A stretch of 64,000 bases of DNA, from NCBI RefSeq assembly GCF_013283195.1, contig NZ_JABEKT010000001.1:532795-596794 (forward strand), read 5' to 3'. Positions 1 to 7,450 of this stretch are shown one piece after another (within the stretch, counting starts at the first letter, position 1; each line of letters starts with the position of its first letter). Source of the stretch: Ensifer adhaerens (GTDB lineage: Bacteria > Pseudomonadota > Alphaproteobacteria > Rhizobiales > Rhizobiaceae). The notes beneath the pieces were generated by a model. That model had not been told where the DNA came from. It ran no database searches and was given only the letters and a program-made list of their open reading frames with translations. Made by a program: the position numbers and the translations under genes.

Positions 1-362
1 TTGACGTTGGGCGGCCGCTCGGGGATCGACCAGCTTTCGGCGCTCGGCATGCGCGCGCCGTAATAGAGCACCAGGCCGCCGACGCCCATCGCACCCCAGA
101 TCCCGAGCACGATGCACCAGTAAAACAGGGTGCGCACGAGGCCGATGAACCCGCCGCCATTGCCGGAGCCGCGTCGCGATCCGCCACGCTTGCTGCGCTT
201 CGCCTTCTTCTTCTGCGCGGGAGCCGATTTTCCACGGGCCGGTTTGCGGCCGCCGCCGGTTACGCGATCGCTGGCCTCGATGCGAAAATCGTCATCATCG
301 TCGTCGGTGCTTGCGCCGAACGAGGGCTCGATCCGTTGTCCTGACTTGCCGCTTGCTGCCAT
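1..362 (-). CDS. Class A penicillin-binding protein (PBP1A family), N-terminal part
   Basis: The reading frame runs off the left edge, so only about 120 N-terminal residues are visible, starting MAASGKSGQRIEPSFG. The cytoplasmic tail has an acidic run (DDDDD near residue 20), then a Lys/Arg-rich segment (about residues 38-64), then one membrane span (about 73-100) that ends in LVLYYGARMPSAESW. This layout, basic tail, single N-terminal anchor and a short linker before the glycosyltransferase domain, is that of rhizobial bifunctional peptidoglycan synthases of the 1A family. The catalytic domains lie outside the window, so the assignment rests on N-terminal resemblance. Confidence 0.72.
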   Translation of the reverse strand, partial: MAASGKSGQRIEPSFGASTDDDDDDFRIEASDRVTGGGRKPARGKSAPAQKKKAKRSKRGGSRRGSGNGGGFIGLVRTLFYWCIVLGIWGAMGVGGLVLYYGARMPSAESWSIPERPPNV

Positions 363-826
363 GCTGTTTGGATTTACCCCTCATGCCGCATCGCGGGCGC
401 CCAGTCGTTTTGCCCCAGCGGCAAACGCAATCTCAAGAGCGGGGAAAGTTGATCGATCGACCCGCCACGGCGATGCGGTGAACTTTAAATGCGGCAATTT
501 AAGGGGGGGTTAAAAACCTGATCGTAAAATATGCATGCTCTTCAACAGCTTGCCGGATCTGGCGTCACGGAGCGTTGCCGTTTCGTTCGCATGATGACAC
601 TCGTCCGAGAACCGCGGACCGTTCGGGCGGGCGAGGCGCCTGGAAACAGGCATCAAAGACCAGTCGTACCACGCCCCATATAGCGGCTCCTGCGGTCCCT
701 CGAGGCCCGCGTCTTTGCGCGGACACGAATCCATTGGACGAGCCCATTCCTTGGCGCGCGTGACATAGGCGACCGCCGACGCTGTGGCAGACATGAAGAT
801 CCGGTACTGGGTCTGTCGATGCCGGA
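363..826. other. Intergenic region, 464 bp, no gene seen
   Basis: This stretch lies between the divergently read penicillin-binding protein gene (leaving to the left) and the 3' end of a small leftward gene. Open frames here lack a ribosome site and recognisable protein character. It must hold the promoter of the penicillin-binding protein; no clear -35/-10 pair or hairpin was convincing. Confidence 0.5.
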
Positions 827-1036
827 CTATTCGGCAGTCTTTTCGTCCTGCACCAGGCGATCGGTCTTTTTCAGGACTACCATTTCTTCGGATACCGGCT
901 CGCTTTCCGTCGATATGCTCGCTGTCGTCGTTTCCGTGTCGATCGCTGCATTGGTCTTGGCGTGATAGGCGCATTCGGCAAATGCCGCGGAGGTCGACAG
1001 GCCGATGGCGGCTACGGTCACTAGAAGCGTCCTCAT
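827..1036 (-). CDS. Small exported protein of unknown function
   Basis: A 69-residue protein. It opens with a standard signal peptide (MRTLLVTVAAIGLSTSAAFA) followed by a short acidic mature part of about 49 residues rich in Thr, Ser and Glu, with one Cys just after the predicted cleavage site. The start at 1036 is chosen because AGGAG sits six bases upstream; a longer frame adds seven residues but has no better site. I do not recognise a family. The mature part has a KKTDRLVQDEK stretch near the C-terminus and no catalytic motif. It is probably periplasmic. Confidence 0.6.
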   Translation of the reverse strand: MRTLLVTVAAIGLSTSAAFAECAYHAKTNAAIDTETTTASISTESEPVSEEMVVLKKTDRLVQDEKTAE

Positions 1037-1290
1037 GATCTTCTCCTTCTCGCTCACCGGTCAAATCTAACGCGCAAAGCGATCTGCTCGAAATCACGAT
1101 TTTGTTCCGGCGGGAGGCCGGGCCAGGTAGTGCCATGACGTCGCCGAAGCGCGTGGGGTCGGCGGGGCGATTGCAGAATGCTTGCGGACTATCGATCAGC
1201 CGATAGCCTTCAACTTCGCTCTCTAAATCAACAGTCAGGTGTCTATCGACGCGGCTAGGGATTAAAATGGTGCGATGCAGCAAATTGCCC

Positions 1291-1319
1291 TTGAAAATAT
1301 TGCGGCGCATGATTATTAT
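1291..1319 (+). promoter_or_regulatory. Sigma70-type promoter of the alpha-r14-like sRNA
   Basis: TTGAAA at 1291-1296 and TATTAT at 1314-1319 are separated by 17 bp, the ideal spacing. The predicted transcription start is near 1326, a few bases before the first sRNA hairpin. Confidence 0.7.
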
Positions 1320-1325
1320 ACGACT

Positions 1326-1443
1326 TATCGAAGCGCTGCACCTCCTCCCGCGGCGCCCGATGCGGATCGGTGGCACTCCTCCTCCCAGTCACCGGTCAAG
1401 TTTGAGAGCCCCGTGCACCTCCTCCCGCGCGGGGCTCTTTTCA
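1326..1443 (+). ncRNA. alpha-r14 / NfeR1 (cuckoo-type) trans-acting small RNA
   Basis: About 118 nt with three consecutive hairpins, each presenting the anti-Shine-Dalgarno motif CCTCCTCCC in its loop. Hairpin 1 pairs 1333-1339 with 1350-1356 (motif 1341-1349). Hairpin 2 pairs 1364-1371 with 1388-1397 approximately (motif 1378-1386). Hairpin 3 pairs 12 bp, about 1405-1416 with 1427-1438 (motif near 1418-1426), and ends in TTTT, making it the Rho-independent terminator. Three exposed CCUCCUCCC loops and this length define the alpha-proteobacterial alpha-r14 family, whose S. meliloti member NfeR1 affects osmoadaptation and nodulation. Start and end are inferred from the promoter and terminator. 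Confidence 0.85.
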
Positions 1444-1535
1444 TGTCTGGGCCTCTCTCCTGCCTGACGAAGTCAACTCACCTTCGGCGCAGATTAGACT
1501 GGTCCTGCAAGGCTTGCGGGTGTATCGGCGCGGAC

Positions 1536-2423
1536 ATGGGCTCCAAGGCAAACGGCTACATCTACGCGCTACAGGCAATCGTCATCTTTGCGATCCAGGA
1601 CGGCATCTCCAAACATCTGGGCAGCCTCTATCCCCCTGTCTTTGTGGCAATGATCCGCTATTGGGCCTTTGCCCTGTTTGCAGTCGTGCTCGCCACCCGG
1701 GCAACAGGCGGGCTCAAGGTGACGGCCGCGACCAGAAGACCGCTGCTGCAGGTGCTGCGCGGGCTGCTGTTGCCGCTGCAGATCGTCATGGTGATCACCT
1801 CGTTCACGCTGGTGGGGCTGGCGCATTCGCAGGCAATCCTCGCGGCGACGCCCTTATTTGTTGCCCTCCTGTCGATGCCGCTCCTGGGTGAGCGTGTCGG
1901 CTGGCGCCGGTGGCTGGCGATCTCGGTCGGGCTTATCGGCGTTCTCCTGATCCTGAAACCGGCCGAGGGCCTGTTCGAGACGGCATTCCTGTTGCCCTTG
2001 GTGGCAGCCCTTGTCTTTGCCCTCTATGTCATCGTCACCCGGCTGGTCAGCCGTGACGATCAGGCCATGACGAGTTTTTTCTATACCGGCATCGTCGGCG
2101 CCCTGGCGATCAGCCTCGTCGGTCCGTTCTTCTGGACAACGCTGTCGCCACCGGATTGGGGCTGGATGCTGCTCCTATGCCTTACCGGGACCTCGAGCCA
2201 CTATTTCCTCATCCGCGCCTATGACGTGCTGGACGCGGTCGCTGTCCAGCCGCTGACTTACCTGCAACTCGTCTTCGCGTCGGTCATGGGTGTCAGCATT
2301 TTCGGCGAGACGCTGACCACCAACATGATTGCCGGCTCGGTGCTTGTGGTGGCGGCCGGCATCTTCACCGTCTGGCGCGAGCGCGTCGTTGCCCGCCGCA
2401 AGGCAGGCCTGCCGCCGGCCTGA
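1536..2423 (+). CDS. DMT superfamily EamA-type transporter
   Basis: A 295-residue membrane protein with about ten hydrophobic helices arranged as two EamA repeats (roughly residues 5-140 and 150-285). Family hallmarks visible are the PLLGERVGWRRWLAISVGLIGVLL segment closing the first repeat and the matching FGETLTTNMIAGSVLVVAAGIF segment closing the second. Such proteins export or import small metabolites in the inner membrane; the substrate cannot be told. The frame is open upstream through the sRNA, but the ATG at 1536 (MGSKANGYIYAL) is the start that matches the family length of about 295. Confidence 0.85.
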   Translation: MGSKANGYIYALQAIVIFAIQDGISKHLGSLYPPVFVAMIRYWAFALFAVVLATRATGGLKVTAATRRPLLQVLRGLLLPLQIVMVITSFTLVGLAHSQAILAATPLFVALLSMPLLGERVGWRRWLAISVGLIGVLLILKPAEGLFETAFLLPLVAALVFALYVIVTRLVSRDDQAMTSFFYTGIVGALAISLVGPFFWTTLSPPDWGWMLLLCLTGTSSHYFLIRAYDVLDAVAVQPLTYLQLVFASVMGVSIFGETLTTNMIAGSVLVVAAGIFTVWRERVVARRKAGLPPA

Positions 2424-2516
2424 TCGGCGATATCGATGTTTTCGCGAATCCTGCTATGGCTTCGCCTTGATGTTGTGCTCGCCTGGCTGCCCCGAAAGCC
2501 GATGAGGAGGAATGCC

Positions 2517-3008
2517 GTGAAGTTTCCGTCCGCCGCTGTGCTGGCCTTTTCCACGCTTGCCACCGTGAATTCCGAAGTTCTGGCGCAGGATAGCGTCGCC
2601 TATGTCGACGATCGCTCTGATGGTGCCGCTGTCGTTCGATCGCTCTACAACGCCATCAATCGCAAGGAATACGCGCGCGCCTACGGCTATTTCGGCGAGA
2701 CGAAACCCGTCGGCGGATACAAGGCTTTCACGCGCGGCTACGAGCGGACCGTTTCGGTCGAAGTGAAGCTCGGCAAGGTGAAGACCGAGGCGGGCGCCGG
2801 AAGCATCTACTCAGCGGTGCCGGTTGCGGTGAAATCGATCGAGAAACGCTCACGCGTGCGCTTCTTCGCCGGCTGCTACGTGACGCGGATCATCAATCCG
2901 TCGCTGCAGGTGCCGCCGTTCACGCCCTATCAGATCGAAGCTGCACGGCTGAAGGAAGTGAAGGGACCGCTCGAAGCGGCCCTTCCGGCCGTGTGCAAGG
3001 CACCGTGA
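2517..3008 (+). CDS. Exported protein of unknown function (NTF2-like?)
   Basis: A 163-residue protein starting at a GTG with a perfect AGGAGG six bases upstream (2505-2510). The N-terminus (VKFPSAAVLAFSTLATVNSEVLAQ) is a signal peptide, so the product is periplasmic. The mature part begins with a helix containing AAVVRSLYNAINRKEYARAYGYF, the pattern of NTF2-like/SnoaL-like folds in which a first helix precedes a curved sheet. It has two Cys, one in FAGCYV and one in AVCKAP near the C-terminus, which could form a disulfide. The fold suggestion is inference; no function is proposed. Confidence 0.6.
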   Translation: MKFPSAAVLAFSTLATVNSEVLAQDSVAYVDDRSDGAAVVRSLYNAINRKEYARAYGYFGETKPVGGYKAFTRGYERTVSVEVKLGKVKTEAGAGSIYSAVPVAVKSIEKRSRVRFFAGCYVTRIINPSLQVPPFTPYQIEAARLKEVKGPLEAALPAVCKAP

Positions 3009-3026
3009 CGGCCCTTCGTCCCGGCC

Positions 3027-3974
3027 TTACTGAACCGGGCCGCGCCGCTCGGCAAGGAAGCGCGAGCGTTCGAACACCAGGATCACGGCAAGCGCCATGA
3101 TGAACGGTATGACCAGGTAGAGAATCCGGAAGATCGCAAGGGCCGCCAGCACGTCGGCCGGGTCCATTTCCGGAAGGGCGGCGATGAAGACCAGCTCCAG
3201 CACGCCAAGCCCGCCCGGCGCGTGCGAAAGCAGGGCTGCCGAGAACGATGCCAGAAAAATCCCCAGAATGACGATGAAACCCGGATTACCGGCTTCCGGC
3301 AGGGCGAAATAGATGATTCCGGCCGCACCGATCAGCTCGACCGGCGCGATCACCAGCTGCCGCAAGACGATGGCGGGTTTCGGATAATGCAGCTGGAACC
3401 AGCGCGTGCGGATCGACGGGAAGCCGACGAGGCTGCCGACGACATAGAGCGTGATGACGATCAGGATCAGCACGCCTGTCGTCAACGACATTTCGACCGG
3501 CAGGAATTCGGCGAACCGTTCGATGATTTCCGGTTTCACCAGAAGCACGATCGCCGACAGCATCAGGGTTCCGAGCGCGAAGGTGAACGAGCAGAAGGCG
3601 ACGAGGACGCCGACTTCTCCCGGCGTCAGCCCCTTCGATCGGTAGGCCCGGTAGCGCACGACAGCGCCGGAAAAGACGGATGCGCCGAGATTGTGCGAGA
3701 GCGCATAGGTGGTGAACGAGCAGACGGTGATGAACCACAGCGAGATGCGGTGGCCGAGATGATCGAGCGCCAGCTTGTCGTAGCCGGCAAGGGCGGCATA
3801 GGCGACCAGTGTGGCGCCGATCGCCAGAAGCCAGCTTTTCAGGGAAATTGCCGTGAAGCTGGCAAGGAAATCGTCCAGCGAGAGACCGCTCAGTTCGTGA
3901 TAGAGCGCATGCACCGAAAAGATGATCGCTGCCAGCCCGACGACGGGCCAGAAGTACGCGCGCAGCCTGCTCAT
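3027..3974 (-). CDS. UPF0104 / LPG-synthase transmembrane-domain protein
   Basis: A 315-residue integral membrane protein with about eight helices. The pattern YALSHNLGASVFSGAVVRYRAYRSKGLTPGEVG and the segment SHAPGGLGVLELVFIAALP are hallmarks of the transmembrane (flippase) half of lysylphosphatidylglycerol synthases. The soluble aminoacyl-transferase domain of full MprF is absent, so this is the stand-alone UPF0104 form, presumably a lipid or glycolipid flippase or a partner of one. It converges on the preceding gene with an 18-bp gap. The start (MSRLRAYFWPVVG) is followed directly by a membrane helix. Confidence 0.8.
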   Translation of the reverse strand: MSRLRAYFWPVVGLAAIIFSVHALYHELSGLSLDDFLASFTAISLKSWLLAIGATLVAYAALAGYDKLALDHLGHRISLWFITVCSFTTYALSHNLGASVFSGAVVRYRAYRSKGLTPGEVGVLVAFCSFTFALGTLMLSAIVLLVKPEIIERFAEFLPVEMSLTTGVLILIVITLYVVGSLVGFPSIRTRWFQLHYPKPAIVLRQLVIAPVELIGAAGIIYFALPEAGNPGFIVILGIFLASFSAALLSHAPGGLGVLELVFIAALPEMDPADVLAALAIFRILYLVIPFIMALAVILVFERSRFLAERRGPVQ

Positions 3975-4273
3975 AGCGGCGTCGCGATCGCTGCAACAAG
4001 CTTGGCCGAAGGCTCTGTCGACGGCGCCGCCACTATCTCGGGACGCATCTGTTCATGAAAGCAGCCACCATCGTGGCTCCAGCTCGTCACAGTTTCGCGC
4101 CCAGAACGCGACGTCTCGGTCCTTACACTTGCCAATGATCCAATTTCCCATTCTGATTTGTTTTGCAAAAGGGAAGCACCTGAGGCCGGTGAGGTCAAGG
4201 ATCGATGCCCCGCCAGAGGCGGGTGTTCGGTCAAGAAATCGCGAAGACGACACGGTAAAGCGGAGGCGGTCGG

Positions 4274-4612
4274 ATGCAGAACGACGAGGAAAAACTGATC
4301 GAAGCGGTCTTTCGCAACGGAACCGTGACGGTCGTCGGCGTGGTGCTTTCGTTTTCGCTGGGATTTCTCACCCAGTGGGCGGCCAATCCGCTGCCGTGGA
4401 ATATGGGCGATCTTCCCGCCGTCATCCTCTTGGCGATCGGCATCCTCCTGCAGATGCGTGCGCTGTGGGACTTCCTCCATCTGCGCTCGCTGCAGCCGAA
4501 GGTCTACGAGCAGGCGACGCGTGTGTTCTTCATCGGCGTGATGGTTACCGGCAGCGGCGTGTTTGCCGCGTTGATTGCCGACTTTGTCGAGATGATCTCC
4601 AAAGTGGCGTGA
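4274..4612 (+). CDS. Small conserved membrane protein
   Basis: A 112-residue protein with three predicted membrane helices (about residues 18-38, 48-65 and 82-105). It starts MQNDEEKLIEAVFRNGTVTVVGV and contains LPAVILLAIGILLQMRALWDFL. No enzymatic motif is visible and I do not recognise a named family. It is preceded by 300 bp without another gene and followed immediately by a perfect 12-bp hairpin. Confidence 0.6.
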   Translation: MQNDEEKLIEAVFRNGTVTVVGVVLSFSLGFLTQWAANPLPWNMGDLPAVILLAIGILLQMRALWDFLHLRSLQPKVYEQATRVFFIGVMVTGSGVFAALIADFVEMISKVA

Positions 4613-4613
4613 C

Positions 4614-4641
4614 CGTCGTGGCGGGCTGACCCGCCACGACG
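4614..4641 (+). terminator. Perfect 12-bp hairpin after the membrane protein gene
   Basis: The inverted repeat CGTCGTGGCGGG (4614-4625) and its complement (4630-4641) enclose a CTGA loop, starting two bases after the stop codon. There is no T-run, so it may act as a weak terminator or as an mRNA-stabilising 3' end. Confidence 0.45.
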
Positions 4642-4642
4642 T

Positions 4643-4751
4643 CGTTGCTGCAAAATTCCTTAAGTCAGAATCGATTCAAGGAGAAATTATGCAGCAAATT
4701 CATGGTATTACAGCGTCCATAGCGCGCCATGTTTGGCGCGCGGCGCAGTAA
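4643..4751 (+). repeat. Rhizobial intergenic palindromic repeat, family 1, copy A
   Basis: The unit contains an A/T-rich dyad around CCTTAAGTCAGAATCGATTC, then ATGCAGCAAATTCATGG, then a GCGCGCCA stem (4722-4729 with 4734-4741) and the tail GGCGCAGTAA. The second half matches, base for base over much of about 60 nt, the element at about 20974-21036, and more loosely 6183-6262. It sits immediately 3' of the M20 peptidase gene. Confidence 0.55.
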
Positions 4752-4753
4752 CA

Positions 4754-6145
4754 TCAGGCCGCAAGCGCATTCAGGATGCGGATCCAGGAGCGAATGCCCT
4801 TGTGATAGGACTGCAGCTCATACTTTTCGTTCGGCGAATGGATACGGTCGTCCGAAAGGCCGAAGCCGACGAGCAGCGATTCCATGCCGAGCATCTTCTG
4901 GAAGTCGCCGACGATCGGGATCGAGCCACCCATGCCGATGACCACGGCCGGCTTCGGCCACTCGTCGGACAAGGCAAGCTTCGCCGTGTTGAGCAGGTTC
5001 GAATCGTAAGGCAGCTGGATCGCCGGCGAACCGCCATGGGCATGGAATTCGACCGTGCAATCCGCTGGCACCTTCGAGCGCACGTAGGCGCGGAAGGCCT
5101 CGCGGATCTTTTCCGGGTTCTGATTGCCGACGAGGCGGAAGGAGACCTTGGCGGAAGCCTCGGCGGCGATCACCGTCTTGAAGCCTTCGCCGGTGTAGCC
5201 GCCGATGATGCCGTTGATCTCGGCCGTCGGGCGCGCCCAGGTCAGTTCGAGAACCGAGCGGTTCTTTTCACCCGACGGGATCGACAGGCCGATTTCGCCG
5301 AGGAACTTTTCGGCCGTCTGGCCGAGCGTCTCCCATCCGGCCTTGATCTGGGCCGGAGTTTCCTCGACGCCTTCGTAAAAGCCTTCGAGCGTCACACGGC
5401 TGTCATCGTCGTGAAGCCCGGCGAGGATGCCGGTCAGGATGCGGATCGGGTTGGCGGCAGCACCACCGAAGTAGCCCGAATGCAGGTCGCGGTCGGCGGC
5501 ATTGATGACGACTTCCTCGCCGACGAGACCGCGCAGGCCCGCCGAGATTGCCGGCGTGTCCCGGTCCCACATGCTGGTGTCGCAGACAAGTGCATAGTCG
5601 GCTTTGAGTTCGGCCGCATTGGCTTCGAGGAAGGGTTTCAGCGACGGCGAGCCGGACTCTTCCTCCCCTTCGAACAGGATGGTGACGCGGCAGGGCAGCG
5701 AACCGTGGACATCCTTGTAGGCGCGGGCTGCCTCGACGAAGGTCAGGAGCTGGCCCTTGTCGTCGGCGGTGCCGCGACCGGTGATGACCTTGCGGCCGGG
5801 CTCAAGCTCCTTGAGGCCGGGTTCGAACGGATCGGTATCCCACAGGTTCAAGGGATCGACCGGCTGCACGTCATAGTGTCCGTAGAACAGCACATGCGGC
5901 GCATCGGCGGTGGCGCCGGCGTGATGGGCGACCACCATCGGATGTCCGGGGGTGTCGCGGACAGAGGCAGTGAAGCCGAGACCGCTCAGTTCCGCGACCA
6001 GCCATTCGGCGGCCTTGCGGCAATCGGCCTTGAAGGCCGGATCGGTCGAGATCGACTTGATGCGCACGAGGTCGAAAAGCCTGTCCAGGCTCTTCGGCAG
6101 GTTGGCGTCTGCGCGCTCGAGAATGGGGGTGATATCTGCCATCAT
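4754..6145 (-). CDS. M20 family metallopeptidase (dipeptidase-like)
   Basis: A 463-residue cytoplasmic zinc peptidase. Visible motifs in order are FYGHYDVQPVDP (metal-binding His90 and Asp92), GTADDKGQ (bridging Asp), LFEGEEESGSPS (catalytic Glu pair) and MGGSIPIV near the C-terminus. The dimerisation domain lies between about residues 205 and 330. This is the M20/M25/M40 subgroup that includes broad dipeptidases rather than DapE or ArgE, judging by the VQPVDPLNLW segment and length. Two adjacent ATG codons at 6145 and 6142 are both possible starts. It is transcribed alone. Confidence 0.88.
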   Translation of the reverse strand: MMADITPILERADANLPKSLDRLFDLVRIKSISTDPAFKADCRKAAEWLVAELSGLGFTASVRDTPGHPMVVAHHAGATADAPHVLFYGHYDVQPVDPLNLWDTDPFEPGLKELEPGRKVITGRGTADDKGQLLTFVEAARAYKDVHGSLPCRVTILFEGEEESGSPSLKPFLEANAAELKADYALVCDTSMWDRDTPAISAGLRGLVGEEVVINAADRDLHSGYFGGAAANPIRILTGILAGLHDDDSRVTLEGFYEGVEETPAQIKAGWETLGQTAEKFLGEIGLSIPSGEKNRSVLELTWARPTAEINGIIGGYTGEGFKTVIAAEASAKVSFRLVGNQNPEKIREAFRAYVRSKVPADCTVEFHAHGGSPAIQLPYDSNLLNTAKLALSDEWPKPAVVIGMGGSIPIVGDFQKMLGMESLLVGFGLSDDRIHSPNEKYELQSYHKGIRSWIRILNALAA

Positions 6146-6182
6146 GCATATCCTTGCTTCAAGTTTTGCCGGAACCTACTGC

Positions 6183-6262
6183 ATGACGTCGCGAATCGGA
6201 ATCGATTTCGTGAGCGAAATCATGCAGCCGTTCAACGGTCGGCAGCGACTTTGGCGTGTCCG
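6183..6262 (+). repeat. Degenerate copy B of intergenic repeat family 1
   Basis: The segment has GGAATCGATTTC, then ATGCAGCCGTTCAACGG and CAGCGACTTTGGCG, lining up in order with copies A and C but with many changes. Located upstream of the M20 peptidase. Confidence 0.35.
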
Positions 6263-6349
6263 AACGAACCCGCTCTGGTTGTTTAGAGCCTCGGGCGGGC
6301 GGGTTTAAGCCAAATTTATTGATGGAACGATCAGAGGGGCGTGTCGCTG

Positions 6350-6793
6350 TTACGCGGTGCCGCCATCGCGCGGGGCATGGGCAAGCGCCATGCGCATGTA
6401 TTCGAGCATGAGTTCCCGTTCGAATTGCCTGAGGCCTGATAGCAGGGACTGATCGGCCGCAAGTGCAGCCTCCTTGGCCGCGGCCTCGATTTCCCTCGCC
6501 CTCTGCGTCAGGAAGATCTGTTGCGAGCGTTTATCCTGCGGGTGTTTGCGCCTGACGATGAGCCCGTCGCGCTCCATCCGCGCCAGCGTATTGGCCATGG
6601 TCGCCTGTTCGATGTCGAGCCTGTCGAGAAGTTGCTTCTGCGTCAGGCCTTCCTCGGCCCATAATTCCAGGAGGACGGGGAATTGGCCGGGCGCGAAGCC
6701 GAGCTTCTGGCCGCGCTCCTGAAGGGCACGCGAGAAACTTTTGGCCAGCAGGCTGGCCAGATAGGTCGCAGATTCCATACGATTGAAGGCCAT
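6350..6793 (-). CDS. MarR family transcriptional regulator
   Basis: A 147-residue regulator starting MAFNRMESATYLASLLAKSF. The winged helix region (about residues 35-100) reads GLTQKQLLDRLDIEQATMANTLARMERDGLIVRRKHPQDKRSQQIFLT, with the recognition helix and the D-x-R-x-x-x-(I/V)-x-L-T wing typical of MarR. The flanking helices form the dimer interface. The open frame extends 71 residues upstream but that part is unlike any MarR N-terminus. A large hairpin lies about 100 bp upstream. No obvious target sits beside it, so ligand and regulon are unknown. Confidence 0.87.
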   Translation of the reverse strand: MAFNRMESATYLASLLAKSFSRALQERGQKLGFAPGQFPVLLELWAEEGLTQKQLLDRLDIEQATMANTLARMERDGLIVRRKHPQDKRSQQIFLTQRAREIEAAAKEAALAADQSLLSGLRQFERELMLEYMRMALAHAPRDGGTA

Positions 6794-7450
6794 ACGCCAA
6801 TGGGTACGCCCGATGCGGCGCGAAGACAAGTTACAAAGCAGGCGATGGACTTGAGAAAGCCTTGTCTCGCAGCGATTTGACCCGACCAACGAGAAACCGC
6901 CACGGCGCGGAGGCGGCGCCGTGGCGGTTCTCTGAAAACGGGACAAAGGCCCGGAGAGGGGGATAAGGCCTTTGTCCTCATCTGGTGCGGGCGGGGGACA
7001 GGCCAATCACCAGAAGACGGCATCACTCGGTGCCGTTGAGTAAGATTTGAGGAGTCAAATGTGGCTTTTCAAGGATTGGGCCGAGGAATCGCGCATTACA
7101 AATGCGTAACGTTTCCGTGAAGCTTGGGGCCGCATCCAAAGGCTTTTCCGCGGCGCGCCGAAACCGAACAGGACGCGTGACCGCCGTCGTCATCCTTGCC
7201 ACGACCACCACGCAGCGCACCGTTGTGCGCTGCTGCCTTGTCGCAGCCGGAGATAGGCGCCGCATGCCCAATACGCAAGCCTGTAGATCGGTCCGTGTCC
7301 GGCCGGAAGGGCGACCGAAGCGACAGATGGTTCGTGCAAGGGGTGGACGGTGTCGAACGCGGCACGATCGCTCGCAACAATGGGGTGAGAATGTCGCGAG
7401 CGCGGAAAACCGCAATGGACGTTTGGCTCACCCCGCGCTATCCATTGCCG
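6794..7450. other. Intergenic region between marR-like gene and polA
   Basis: There are 657 bp without a convincing gene. It contains the large hairpin at 6891-6932 and a perfect 9-bp inverted repeat, GCAGCGCAC at 7212-7220 with GTGCGCTGC at 7225-7233. Open frames on both strands are low-complexity Arg-rich shadows. It must hold both divergent promoters. Confidence 0.5.
6891..6932. repeat. Long GC-rich inverted repeat
   Basis: The arm 6891-6908 pairs with 6916-6932 through 17 bp with a single bulged A, enclosing a seven-base loop. Read leftward the hairpin is followed by GTTGG and no T-run, so it is not a classical terminator. It may be the leader of the marR-like gene or part of an untranslated RNA. 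Confidence 0.55.

Noticed and set aside
4733-6286. Open frame of 517 codons opposite the M20 peptidase
   Set aside because: The opposite strand has every M20 metal-binding motif; this frame has none and overlaps repeats at both ends.
7023-7450. Frames on both strands upstream of polA
   Set aside because: They are Arg-, Pro- and Ser-rich with no ribosome site, and the rightward one is only the open upstream extension of polA or its alternate frame.
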